A stretch of DNA of 64,000 nucleotides from Sphingomonas telluris. Its GTDB lineage: Bacteria > Pseudomonadota > Alphaproteobacteria > Sphingomonadales > Sphingomonadaceae. Below, piece by piece: positions 7,716 through 15,603 of this stretch. The stretch is taken from contig NZ_JAKZHW010000001.1 of NCBI RefSeq assembly GCF_022568775.1, positions 558,001 through 622,000 of the forward strand, written 5' to 3'. Each line of letters starts with the position of its first letter. Position 1 is the stretch's first letter. A program made the translations under genes and the position numbers. The notes under the pieces are model-generated. The model searched no databases. It was not told the origin of the DNA and was given only the letters and a program-made list of their open reading frames with translations.

Positions 7716-8575
7716 TTCCAGGCGGCCAGCGGCGGGAGGCTCATCAGGATGGCGTCGATGTTGCCGCCGGTCTTCAGGCCGAACAGAGTGCCGCGATCGT
7801 AGAGCAGGTTGAACTCGACGTAACGGCCGCGGAACTCGAGCAGGCGCTGCCGATCCTCCTCGCCGAACGGCGCGTCGCGCCGCTGGCGGACGATCTTGGG
7901 GAAGATGTCGAGAAAGGCCTCGCCGACGTCACGCGTGAAGGCGAAATTGGCGTCGAAGGTCGGTCCTTCGCCCGGTTCGAAGCAGTCGAGATGATCGTAG
8001 AAGATGCCGCCGACCCCGCGCGGAACGCCGCGGTGCGGGATGAAGAAGTAATCGTCCGCCCACTTCGAAAAGCGCGGGTAGAAGGTCGGATCGTGGGCCG
8101 CGCAGGCCGCGCGCAGGCGGGCGTGGAAGGCTTCGGTGTCCTCTTCGTTCGGAATGGCCGGATTGAGATCGGCGCCGCCGCCGAACCAGCGCTTGGTCGT
8201 GGTCAGGAAGCGCGTGTTCATGTGCACCGCCGGCACATGCGGGTTGGCCATGTGAGCGACGAGGCTAATGCCGGTCGCGAAGAAGTTCGGGTTTTCCTCG
8301 GCCCCCGGGATGCTCTTGGCGAACTCAGGCGAGAAGGTGCCGCCGACGGTGGAGACGTTCACGCCCACCTTCTCGAAGACCTTGCCGGTCATCTGTCCGC
8401 GCACCCCGCCACCGCCGGGATCGCCGGAATGATCCGTGCGATCCCAAGGCGTGTAGACCAAAGCCGCGTCGCTACCGGCCTCGCGCTCGATTGTCTCGAA
8501 CTCGGCGCAGATGCGGTCGCGGAGGGATTCGAACCAGTCGCGGGCGGCTTGCTGTTGTTCGTCGAGCGGAAGCAT
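7712..8575 (-). CDS. hemF: Oxygen-dependent coproporphyrinogen III oxidase
   Basis: 287 residues, the usual length for HemF. Family motifs: TPWDRTDHSGDPGGGG near the start, VSLVAHMANPHVPAVHMNTR with the conserved histidines (seen as GISLVAHMANPHVPAVHMN), WFGGGADLNP, and FFIPHRGVPRGVGGIFYD. It oxidatively decarboxylates coproporphyrinogen III to protoporphyrinogen IX with O2, in the cytoplasm, indicating aerobic haem synthesis. It is followed by a coupled GNAT gene. Haem from this pathway is needed by the cytochrome b and c1 proteins encoded 2 kb away, although they are not in the same operon. Confidence 0.96.
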   Translation of the reverse strand: MLPLDEQQQAARDWFESLRDRICAEFETIEREAGSDAALVYTPWDRTDHSGDPGGGGVRGQMTGKVFEKVGVNVSTVGGTFSPEFAKSIPGAEENPNFFATGISLVAHMANPHVPAVHMNTRFLTTTKRWFGGGADLNPAIPNEEDTEAFHARLRAACAAHDPTFYPRFSKWADDYFFIPHRGVPRGVGGIFYDHLDCFEPGEGPTFDANFAFTRDVGEAFLDIFPKIVRQRRDAPFGEEDRQRLLEFRGRYVEFNLLYDRGTLFGLKTGGNIDAILMSLPPLAAWK

Positions 8576-8681
8576 GGCGGCCCTTTAGTCGGACTGCCGC
8601 GCGATTGTCAGCGTGTTGTTGGTGGCGCTGGCGCGATGAGCTACAACATCCTGGTCGCAACGCATCGCAAAGGGGACGGCG

Positions 8682-9575
8682 ATGTTGATTGCCCTGCTGG
8701 TGCCGCTGGTTCTTGCTAGCCTTGCTTTCGCGTTTATCCTGTTCAGAGCCGCTCTTTCGCGGAACGCCGCGCCCAGCCGCGAAGGACTGGTGCTTGGGGC
8801 GATCACCAATTTCTTCGATACGCTCGGTATCGGATCGTTCGCGCCGACGATGGCCTGGTTCAAATTCCGCAAGCTGGTGCCGGATCGGTTGATCCCGCCG
8901 ACGATGCTCGTTGGCCACTCGCTGCCGACTATGGTTCAGGCAGTCATCTACCTGTTCATTCTGGGGGTACTGGTCGATCCAGTGCTACTGGTCGGCTGCA
9001 TGATCGCGCTGCTGATGGGCGGGCTCATCGGCGCGCCCATGGTCGCGAGGACCAAGGTCTGGATGATACAGGCGGCGGTCGCCGTTGCCCTCCTGCTCGC
9101 CGCCGTCCTGTACGTCATGACCAATCTGCACATGATGCCTGGCGGCGGTACCTCTTCGAGCTTGCCGATGAACCTGACGGTCGTCGCGATCGTCGGCAAT
9201 TTCGTCTTCGGCATCCTGCTCAACTTCGGGGTTGGACATTATGCGCCGAGCCTCGTCATGCTCAGTTTGATGGGCCTGGACCCCAAACTGTGCTTCCCGA
9301 TCATGGCGGGCGGTGGGGCTCTCACCGTTGCCGGGGCGGGTGTTCGACACATCGGCCTCGGCCAGATCGACGTGCGCATTGCGCTGGGAATGGCGCTGGG
9401 CGGTATCCCCGCAGTCTTGCTTGCGGCCTTCATCGTCAAGAGCATGCCGCTCGAGGCGCTTCGCTGGCTGGTGATCGTGGTCGTCCTATACGCGGCGGCG
9501 GTCATGAGCCGCGCCGCGATAGTGGGGCGCCGCGAACACATCGCAGAGGGTGCGACCGCTACGGTCACCATCTGA
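8682..9575 (+). CDS. TauE/SafE-family membrane permease
   Basis: 297 residues with about eight hydrophobic segments. The N-terminal half contains NFFDTLGIGSFAPTMAWFK and the C-terminal half NFGVGHYAPSLVMLSLMGLDPKLCFPIM, the inverted-repeat hallmark of the TauE/SafE (DUF81) exporters, which move sulphite, sulphoacetate or other organosulphur anions across the inner membrane. A GGGGA ribosome binding site lies before the ATG. No sulphur-metabolism genes are adjacent, so the substrate is open. Monocistronic in appearance. Confidence 0.88.
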   Translation: MLIALLVPLVLASLAFAFILFRAALSRNAAPSREGLVLGAITNFFDTLGIGSFAPTMAWFKFRKLVPDRLIPPTMLVGHSLPTMVQAVIYLFILGVLVDPVLLVGCMIALLMGGLIGAPMVARTKVWMIQAAVAVALLLAAVLYVMTNLHMMPGGGTSSSLPMNLTVVAIVGNFVFGILLNFGVGHYAPSLVMLSLMGLDPKLCFPIMAGGGALTVAGAGVRHIGLGQIDVRIALGMALGGIPAVLLAAFIVKSMPLEALRWLVIVVVLYAAAVMSRAAIVGRREHIAEGATATVTI

Positions 9576-9704
9576 CCGATTCCGCCCCTTGGCAGCCCTG
9601 AAACGCCCCGCTATCAGGCCCGCCAATCGCCTTGGAGGTCCTCTCGGGCGACTTCGTTATGTGCCCTTCCGGCACTAGCAGCACATTGCGTCACAAGGGG
9701 AAGC

Positions 9705-10277
9705 ATGGCCACGCTGGAACAATCCGCAAAGGGTTCGGACCCGGCTGAATCGGAAGGCGGCGTCCGCCGTCGCGATTTCTTGAACGTTGCGGCAGTCAGC
9801 TTCGCCGGCGTCGGCGTAGTTGCGGTCGCTCTTCCGCTGATCCAGCAGATGAGCCCGCCGGCCGACGTTCTCGCGCTCGCATCGACCGAGGTCGACATTT
9901 CCAAGATCGCCGCGGGTCAGGCGATCAAGACCGTGTGGCGCAAGCAGCCGGTGTTCATCCGCAACCTGACGCCGGACGAGATCAAGGCCGCGAACTCGGT
10001 CCCTCTGTCCGAGCTTCGCGATCCTCAGACGCTGGCGCAGCGGACGAAGCCGGGCAAGGCGAACTGGCTGATCACGCTCGGCGTTTGCACCCACCTCGGC
10101 TGCGTTCCGCTCGGAACCGGCGAGGGTGAGAACCGGGGTCCGTTCGGCGGCTATTTCTGCCCGTGCCACGGTTCGGCCTACGACACCGCCGCGCGTATCC
10201 GGCAGGGGCCGGCACCCAAGAACCTTGTGGTGCCTGACTATGAATTCGTTTCCGACACGACCGTGCGGATCGGCTGA
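9705..10277 (+). CDS. petA: Ubiquinol-cytochrome c reductase Rieske iron-sulphur subunit
   Basis: 190 residues. The N-terminus has a Tat-type signal ([16 protein letters not shown]) that acts as the membrane anchor. The two cluster-binding boxes are intact: Cys128-T-H-L-G-Cys133 and Cys152-P-C-H-G-S with His130 and His155 as ligands of the 2Fe-2S centre. The protein delivers electrons from ubiquinol to cytochrome c1 at the periplasmic side. It is the first gene of petABC, with cytochrome b starting 17 bases after its stop. AAGGGG precedes the start. Confidence 0.97.
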   Translation: MATLEQSAKGSDPAESEGGVRRRDFLNVAAVSFAGVGVVAVALPLIQQMSPPADVLALASTEVDISKIAAGQAIKTVWRKQPVFIRNLTPDEIKAANSVPLSELRDPQTLAQRTKPGKANWLITLGVCTHLGCVPLGTGEGENRGPFGGYFCPCHGSAYDTAARIRQGPAPKNLVVPDYEFVSDTTVRIG

Positions 10278-10294
10278 GGGGAAAGAGCCGTAAG

Positions 10295-11599
10295 ATGAGC
10301 TTTGCCTGGGCAAGACCCTACGAACCAAAAGCGCCGATCATGCGTTGGCTCGACGAGCGCCTGCCGCTTCCGCGGCTGGTCTATGGTGCGATCGGGGGCG
10401 GTTATCCGGTTCCACGCAACCTGAACTATTGGTGGAACTTCGGCGTCCTCGCCGGCATCTTCCTGATGGTCCAGATCGTCACCGGCATCGTGCTGGCGAT
10501 GTGGTACTATTCGTCCGCGGACGGCGCGTTCAACTCGGTCGAGCACATCATGCGCGACGTGAACGCCGGCTGGGCGATCCGCTACGCGCACATGAACGGC
10601 GCGAGCTTCTTCTTCATCGTCACCTACATCCACATCTTCCGCGGCCTCTATTACGGATCGTACAAGGCGCCGCGCGAACTCGTGTGGATGCTGGGCCTCG
10701 TCATCTATTTGCTGATGATGGCCACGGCCTTCATGGGCTACGTCCTTCCCTGGGGCCAGATGAGCTACTGGGGTGCGCAGGTCATCACCGGGTTCTTCTC
10801 GGCATTCCCGCTGGTAGGTGAGCCGATCCGCGTGTGGCTGCTGGGCGGCTACGCGCCGGATCAGGCCGCGCTGACGCGCTTCTTCTCGCTGCACTATCTG
10901 CTGCCGTTCGTGATCGCGGCGGTCGTGATCCTGCACATCTGGGCGCTGCATATCCCGGGTTCGAACAACCCGACCGGCGTCGACGTGAAGGACGAGAAGG
11001 ACACGCTGCCGTTCCATCCGTTCTACACGGCCAAGGACGGCTGGTTCGCAGCCGGGTTCGTCCTGCTCTACGCCTTGTTCGTCTACTTCGCGCCGAACTA
11101 TCTGGGGCATCCCGACAATTACATTCCGGCCAATCCGCTGGCGACGCCTGCGCATATCGTTCCCGAATGGTATTTCTGGCCGTTCTACGCGATCCTGCGC
11201 GCCTTCACCGTGGACTTCATCCTGCCCGCGAAGCTGTGGGGCGTGGTGGCCATGTTCAGCTCGATCCTGCTGCTGTTCTTCCTGCCGTGGCTCGATCGTT
11301 CGCCGGTCCGTTCGGGATCCTACCGTCCGATCTTCAAACGCTTCTTCTGGCTGCTGGTCGCCGACGTGTTCGTTCTCGGCTGGTGCGGCGGCGCTCCTGC
11401 GACGCCGTTCTACGTCGCGCTGAGCCAGCTCGCGGCCGCGTATTATTTCGCGCACTTCCTCATCATCCTGCCGCTCATTTCGAAGTTCGAGACGACGCTT
11501 CCGCTTCCGGATTCGATCAGCTCTTCGCGGCTGCATGGAGAGAAGAAGGAAGCTGCACCGGTAGGCGCTCCGGCGCACTCGACGACGATTGCCGGGTAA
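10295..11599 (+). CDS. petB: Cytochrome b of the bc1 complex
   Basis: 434 residues, full-length alphaproteobacterial cytochrome b with about eight transmembrane helices. Recognisable are the NYWWNFG start of helix A, haem-ligand histidines within [19 protein letters not shown] and [15 protein letters not shown], the Qo-site helix [18 protein letters not shown] and the Qo PEWY motif ([15 protein letters not shown]). It carries haems bL and bH and forms the Qo and Qi quinone sites. The tail after the last helix ([14 protein letters not shown]) is hydrophilic and lineage-specific. The cytochrome c1 gene follows 9 bases later. Confidence 0.97.
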   Translation: MSFAWARPYEPKAPIMRWLDERLPLPRLVYGAIGGGYPVPRNLNYWWNFGVLAGIFLMVQIVTGIVLAMWYYSSADGAFNSVEHIMRDVNAGWAIRYAHMNGASFFFIVTYIHIFRGLYYGSYKAPRELVWMLGLVIYLLMMATAFMGYVLPWGQMSYWGAQVITGFFSAFPLVGEPIRVWLLGGYAPDQAALTRFFSLHYLLPFVIAAVVILHIWALHIPGSNNPTGVDVKDEKDTLPFHPFYTAKDGWFAAGFVLLYALFVYFAPNYLGHPDNYIPANPLATPAHIVPEWYFWPFYAILRAFTVDFILPAKLWGVVAMFSSILLLFFLPWLDRSPVRSGSYRPIFKRFFWLLVADVFVLGWCGGAPATPFYVALSQLAAAYYFAHFLIILPLISKFETTLPLPDSISSSRLHGEKKEAAPVGAPAHSTTIAG

Positions 11600-11608
11600 G
11601 GGGGATCA

Positions 11609-12538
11609 ATGCTGTTGCGCTCCATCAAGTATCTCGTCGGCGCTGCATTCGCCGGCGTCCTGCTGATCTCCTTCTTCGTCGGGGTCTCGAACTATCTGAG
11701 CAGCCCTCCGGCCCCGACGGCGGAGGAAGAGTTCCACAAGCATCCGAAGCATCTGGCACTCGCCAGTGACGGACCGCTCGGGCGTTTCGATCGCCAGCAG
11801 CTTCAGCGCGGCTTCCAGGTCTACAAGGAAGTCTGCTCGGCGTGCCATAGCCTGAGCCTGGTGGCGTTCCACGACCTGGAAGCGCTCGGCTATAGCGAGG
11901 CCGAAGTGAAGGCCATCGCCAACCAGTGGCAGACCGAAGTTCCTTCGGTGAACCCGGAAACGGGTGAGCCGGCGACCCGCAAGGCCCTGTCGAGCGACCG
12001 CTTCCCGGCTCCGTATGCGAACGAAGTTGCCGCGCGCGCTGCCAACAACAACGCGCTTCCGCCTGACCTGTCCCTGATGACCAAGGCGCGTCATGACGGC
12101 GGTGCGTACGTCTACTCGCTGCTGACGGGCTTCCAGCCCCAGCCGGCCGAGCTGGTGAAGAAGTTCCCGTCCGCGAAGACGCCGAACGGGCTGCACTACA
12201 ATCCGTATTTCGCGAACCTGAACCTCGCCATGCCGCCGCCGCTGACCAGCGAGGGCCAGGTCACCTACGCTCCGGGCAATCCGAAGCCGACGGTCGACCA
12301 GATGGCAAAGGACGTCTCGGCGTTCCTCGTGTGGACGGCCGAGCCCAAGCTCGAGCAGCGCCATGCAACGGGCATCGCCGTCTCCATCTTCCTGCTGTTC
12401 GCGACTATCCTCGGCTATCTCGCCTACCAGAACATCTGGCGGACGGAGAAGTCGGTCGTCCGCGAGACAGGCGTGCTCGACCCGAAGAACCAGGCCAAGA
12501 CCGCGCGGGCGCGCGGCAAGGCGGGCATTCAGGGTTAA
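11609..12538 (+). CDS. petC: Cytochrome c1 of the bc1 complex
   Basis: 309 residues. A hydrophobic N-terminal signal/anchor (about residues 4-28) is followed by the haem c attachment motif CSACH (VYKEVCSACHSLSLV) around residue 75, the conserved PPDLSLMTKARHDG with an axial-ligand-region downstream (YNPYFANLNLAMPPPL, Met ligand), and a C-terminal anchoring helix (GIAVSIFLLFATILGYLAYQ) ending in a basic tail. It accepts electrons from the Rieske protein and passes them to soluble or membrane cytochrome c. A strong terminator ends the petABC operon. Confidence 0.96.
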   Translation: MLLRSIKYLVGAAFAGVLLISFFVGVSNYLSSPPAPTAEEEFHKHPKHLALASDGPLGRFDRQQLQRGFQVYKEVCSACHSLSLVAFHDLEALGYSEAEVKAIANQWQTEVPSVNPETGEPATRKALSSDRFPAPYANEVAARAANNNALPPDLSLMTKARHDGGAYVYSLLTGFQPQPAELVKKFPSAKTPNGLHYNPYFANLNLAMPPPLTSEGQVTYAPGNPKPTVDQMAKDVSAFLVWTAEPKLEQRHATGIAVSIFLLFATILGYLAYQNIWRTEKSVVRETGVLDPKNQAKTARARGKAGIQG

Positions 12539-12547
12539 TCCGAATAT

Positions 12548-12592
12548 CGAACCCGCCTGCGCGACGAGTGTCGTTCAGGCGGGTTCGCTTCA
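12548..12592 (+). terminator. Terminator of the petABC operon
   Basis: Perfect 12-bp inverted repeat CGAACCCGCCTG (12548-12559) / CAGGCGGGTTCG (12576-12587), followed by CTTCAAA. The T tract is weak but the stem is very stable. Confidence 0.75.
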
Positions 12593-12613
12593 AACCTCCG
12601 AGGGAAAACCAAA

Positions 12614-12637
12614 TTCAGCACCTATTCACGTGCTGAA
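12614..12637. other. Perfect inverted repeat upstream of the Gly/Tyr-rich lipoprotein gene
   Basis: TTCAGCAC (12614-12621) and GTGCTGAA (12630-12637) flank an 8-base spacer, 44 bases before the ATG at 12681. It could be a second terminator for petC (weak TTCTTTGG follows), an operator, or a 5' UTR hairpin. Position alone does not decide. Confidence 0.4.
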
Positions 12638-12680
12638 GCGTTCTTTGGTGCATAACTCCTAGTAATCCCGGAGAAACCTT

Positions 12681-13355
12681 ATGCGCGTCCTCTCACTTCG
12701 CACCGCTGCGATAGCACTTGTGGCCGGCCTCGGCCTCGGCGGCTGCGCTTATGGACCTTACGGCGGTGTCGGCGTCGGTTACGGCAACGGTTATTACGGC
12801 AACAACGGCTATTATGATCCGTACTACGGCGGCGGCTACGGCTATTCGCCGTACGGTTACGGCGCGGGCTACGGCTACGGTTACGGCGACCCGTATTACG
12901 GCTGGAACAACGGCTTCTATTATCCGGGCACCGGCTACTACGTGTACGACCAGTATCGTCGTCCGCACCGTTGGAGCGACGACCAGCGCCGTTATTGGGA
13001 AAGTCGCCGCCAGCGCTACAACCGCGGCGACAGCTCGGTGAACCGCATCGTCCAGAACTGGGCGGACTTCCAGAACGGACCGAGTTCAACGAACACGGCT
13101 CGCCAGCAGGAAGTTATCCGTCAGCAGCAGATTCTGCGGGAACGCACCAACACCAATGGCACGTTCCGCGACCGCAACGTGAGCGTCCAGCAGCAAATCA
13201 ATGCGGAGCGCGCTCGCGCCCGCTTCGATGCTCAGCAGGCTCGCTCGCAGGAGCGTTCGTCGGCGAAGGCGGAGCGTCGCGCGTCTCGCGAGGAGGTTCG
13301 TTCCGAACGTCGCGGCCTTCGCGTGCGCAACGCACGTGGAACCGAGAACGACTAA
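12681..13355 (+). CDS. Gly/Tyr-rich lipoprotein
   Basis: 224 residues. The signal peptide ends in the lipobox LGGC (Cys22). Residues about 23-85 are nearly all Gly and Tyr with Asn/Pro (GYGYSPYGYGAGYGYGYG), after which comes an aromatic-basic section (RRPHRWSDDQRRYWESRR) and an Arg/Gln/Ser-rich C-terminal half, with several QQ pairs and many Arg, likely helical. Tyr-Gly repeats of this type occur in surface and cell-envelope proteins of sphingomonads; function unknown. GGAGAAACC lies before the ATG. It resembles the 491-958 protein in composition but is not an obvious copy. Confidence 0.75.
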   Translation: MRVLSLRTAAIALVAGLGLGGCAYGPYGGVGVGYGNGYYGNNGYYDPYYGGGYGYSPYGYGAGYGYGYGDPYYGWNNGFYYPGTGYYVYDQYRRPHRWSDDQRRYWESRRQRYNRGDSSVNRIVQNWADFQNGPSSTNTARQQEVIRQQQILRERTNTNGTFRDRNVSVQQQINAERARARFDAQQARSQERSSAKAERRASREEVRSERRGLRVRNARGTEND

Positions 13356-13393
13356 AGGGCAGGGGGCGTTCGCCGATGCGGCGGGCGCCCTTT
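13354..13393. terminator. Bidirectional terminator between convergent genes
   Basis: AAAGGGC (13354-13360) pairs with GCCCTTT (13387-13393), with additional GGGGGCG/CGGGCGCCC pairing possible inside. It lies between the lipoprotein gene stop and the MaoC gene stop and supplies T or A runs on both sides. Confidence 0.6.
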
Positions 13394-13394
13394 G

Positions 13395-13841
13395 CTAATT
13401 CGGCCTGCGCCGGATCAGCACGATCGACGTGAACCGCATGACCGGGACGTCGTCCTGGTTTGTCACCGTCGTCTCCGTGCGGAACGATCCGATCTCCGGC
13501 TTCGAATTCGACGGCCGTTTCTCCACGATCTTGCCGCGCACGTGGAGCGTGTCGCCCGGATAGACCGGCTTCAGCCAGCGTAACTCGTCGATCCCCGGCG
13601 ATCCCAGCCCCGCCTGCTCATCCTCGACCACATGGCGGGCGATGACGCCCATCACCATGGCGCAGGTATGCCAACCGCTTGCGGCGATGCGGCCGAAGTG
13701 CGTCTTTGCCGCTTCTTCGTCCGACAGGTGGAACGGCTGCGGATCGTACTTGCGCGCGAACTCGAGCACCTCCTCCCGCGTCACGCCGTAGGAGCCGAAA
13801 TAGGTTTCCGCTCCAACCTCCAGGTCTTCGAAATATCGCAT
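13395..13841 (-). CDS. MaoC-family dehydratase
   Basis: The ATG at 13841 (MRYFEDLEVGAET) gives 148 residues; upstream in-frame codons to 13910 lack family similarity. The hot-dog fold hydratase motif is visible: YDPQPFHLSDEEAAKTHFGRIAASGWHT, with the catalytic Asp and His of (R)-specific enoyl-CoA hydratases, followed by DELRWLKPVYPGDTLHV. The reaction is hydration/dehydration of an acyl-CoA; the physiological acyl group is not evident. It is divergent from the TPR-sulfotransferase gene, with only 62 bases between likely starts, so they may share a control region. Confidence 0.9.
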   Translation of the reverse strand: MRYFEDLEVGAETYFGSYGVTREEVLEFARKYDPQPFHLSDEEAAKTHFGRIAASGWHTCAMVMGVIARHVVEDEQAGLGSPGIDELRWLKPVYPGDTLHVRGKIVEKRPSNSKPEIGSFRTETTVTNQDDVPVMRFTSIVLIRRRPN

Positions 13842-13903
13842 GGCGGCGGCATAGCGAGCGACATGGCTTGGCGCGAGTGCAAAGCCCGCGCTACGAAACG
13901 GCC

Positions 13904-15496
13904 GTGGCAACCGAAGCTCCGCTGGCCGGCCGATGGCATCCGCGTCTCATCGAGGCGGCGCGAGCCCTGCATGAGAACCGTTTCGACGTCGCCGAACGGA
14001 TCCTGAAGCCGCATCTCAAGGAAGACCCGTTCGACGTCCGAGCCATCCGCATGCTCGCCGAACTGGCGGCGCGGCTGGGACGGCTGAAGGATTCCGAGAC
14101 TCTTCTTCGCCGGGCGCTGGAGATTGATCCGAATTTCACGGCCGCACGTGCGAACCTCGCGATGGTGCTTGGGCGCCTTGGCCGGCCGGCCGAAGCGCTC
14201 GAGCTGATGGATGAGATATTCGAGGCGGAGCCGGACCGCGTCGGCCACCTCAACCTCAAGGCGGCGACGCTGGGACGGCTGGGAGACTTTGAGCAGGCGC
14301 TGACGCTTTACCGGCAGGTACTCGATCGTGCCCCAAACCAGCCGCGCGTGCTGATGAGCTACGGCCACATGCTGAAGACGGTCGGGCGGCTGGATGAATC
14401 GATCGAGGCTTATCGGAAATCGATCTCCATCAACCCGGCGCTGGGGGAGGCTTGGTGGAGCCTCGCCAACCTCAAGACGGTGCGTTTTGCCGAAGACGAC
14501 ATAGCCGCAATGGAGCAGGCGCTCGGGCGTCCGGATCTGAAGGACAGCGACCGCTTCCATCTGGAGTTCGCCCTCGGCAAGGCGCTCCACGACGTCGGAC
14601 GGATCGACGACGCTTTTGCCCATTACGCCGCGGGCAACCGGCTCCGGCGCGAGTACCACCCGTTCAACGCCAGGCACCTTCGTGAAATGGTCGACCGCAG
14701 TATCGAACTGTTCACGGCGGAGCTGCTGAACAGTCCCGGCGGAAGCCCCGCCGCCGACCCGATCTTCATCGTCGGCATGCCGCGTGCGGGTTCCACCCTC
14801 GTCGAGCAGATTCTGTCGTCGCACAGCAAGGTCGAAGGTACGTCGGAGCTTCCCGACATGCCGGTGATCGCTCGCGGATCGGGGAAATATCCGGCGTCGG
14901 CGGCGGAGCTTGGCCCGCAAGGGCGCCGCGAGGCGGGCGAGGAATATCTGAAGCGGACGGCGGTGCAGCGCCGCACCGACCGGCCGTTCTTCATCGACAA
15001 GCTGCCGAACAACTGGATGTTCGCGCCGTTCATCCATCTTGTCCTTCCGAACGCGAAGATCGTGGATGCGCGGCGGCATCCGCTCGGCTGCTGCTTCTCG
15101 AACTTCCGCCAGCATTTCGCGCGGGGCCAGGACTTCACCTACGATCTCGATGATCTTGGCCGTTACTATGCCGATTACGTGCGGCTGATGGCGCACATGG
15201 ACAGTGTTCTTCCGGGCCGAGTGCACCGCGTGATCTACGAGCGGATGGTGGACGATACCGAGGCCGAGATCCGGGCGCTGCTCGACTATTGCGGACTGGA
15301 GTTCGAGCCGGCGTGCTTGTCGTTTTACGAGACCGAGCGCGCCGTACGGACCCCAAGTTCGGAGCAGGTTCGCCGCCCCATCTACCGCGATGCGACCGAA
15401 GAGTGGCGCGCATACGAGGCGCATATGGACCCGTTGAAGCGCGCGCTGGGCCCCGTTCTCGACGCTTATCCGGGTGCACCGGTCGAATTTCTGTAG
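13904..15496 (+). CDS. TPR-repeat sulfotransferase
   Basis: The GTG at 13904 gives 530 residues; the frame is open further upstream but that part overlaps the divergent MaoC gene. Residues about 10-270 form tetratricopeptide repeats (for example ALEIDPNFTAARANLAMVLG and ALTLYRQVLDRAPNQPRVLM). From about residue 286 a sulfotransferase domain begins with the PAPS 5'-phosphosulphate loop IFIVGMPRAGSTLVEQIL, followed by FIDKLPNNWMFAPFIHLV and DARRHPLGCCFSNF (3'-phosphate binding region). Proteins with this layout are common in alphaproteobacteria; the acceptor is unknown, perhaps protein tyrosine (tyrosylprotein sulfotransferase-like) or a surface glycan. Start choice is moderately certain. Confidence 0.85.
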   Translation: MATEAPLAGRWHPRLIEAARALHENRFDVAERILKPHLKEDPFDVRAIRMLAELAARLGRLKDSETLLRRALEIDPNFTAARANLAMVLGRLGRPAEALELMDEIFEAEPDRVGHLNLKAATLGRLGDFEQALTLYRQVLDRAPNQPRVLMSYGHMLKTVGRLDESIEAYRKSISINPALGEAWWSLANLKTVRFAEDDIAAMEQALGRPDLKDSDRFHLEFALGKALHDVGRIDDAFAHYAAGNRLRREYHPFNARHLREMVDRSIELFTAELLNSPGGSPAADPIFIVGMPRAGSTLVEQILSSHSKVEGTSELPDMPVIARGSGKYPASAAELGPQGRREAGEEYLKRTAVQRRTDRPFFIDKLPNNWMFAPFIHLVLPNAKIVDARRHPLGCCFSNFRQHFARGQDFTYDLDDLGRYYADYVRLMAHMDSVLPGRVHRVIYERMVDDTEAEIRALLDYCGLEFEPACLSFYETERAVRTPSSEQVRRPIYRDATEEWRAYEAHMDPLKRALGPVLDAYPGAPVEFL

Positions 15497-15603
15497 CGCC
15501 GCTGTCACAATCCACAGGGAAGTGACGGGTACGCAACGAGTGCCCGTTGACAAGTCGAAGCCGCTCTGCCGCGATGCAGTCATTCACGTCAAAGGGGGCT
15601 TTG

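Noticed and set aside
8472..8918. Possible gene on the minus strand across the hemF-TauE gap
   Set aside because: Mostly antisense to the TauE gene and overlapping the hemF start; no coding features.
13781..15583. A 600-codon minus-strand frame
   Set aside because: Antisense to the TPR-sulfotransferase; also would run through the MaoC gene in another frame.
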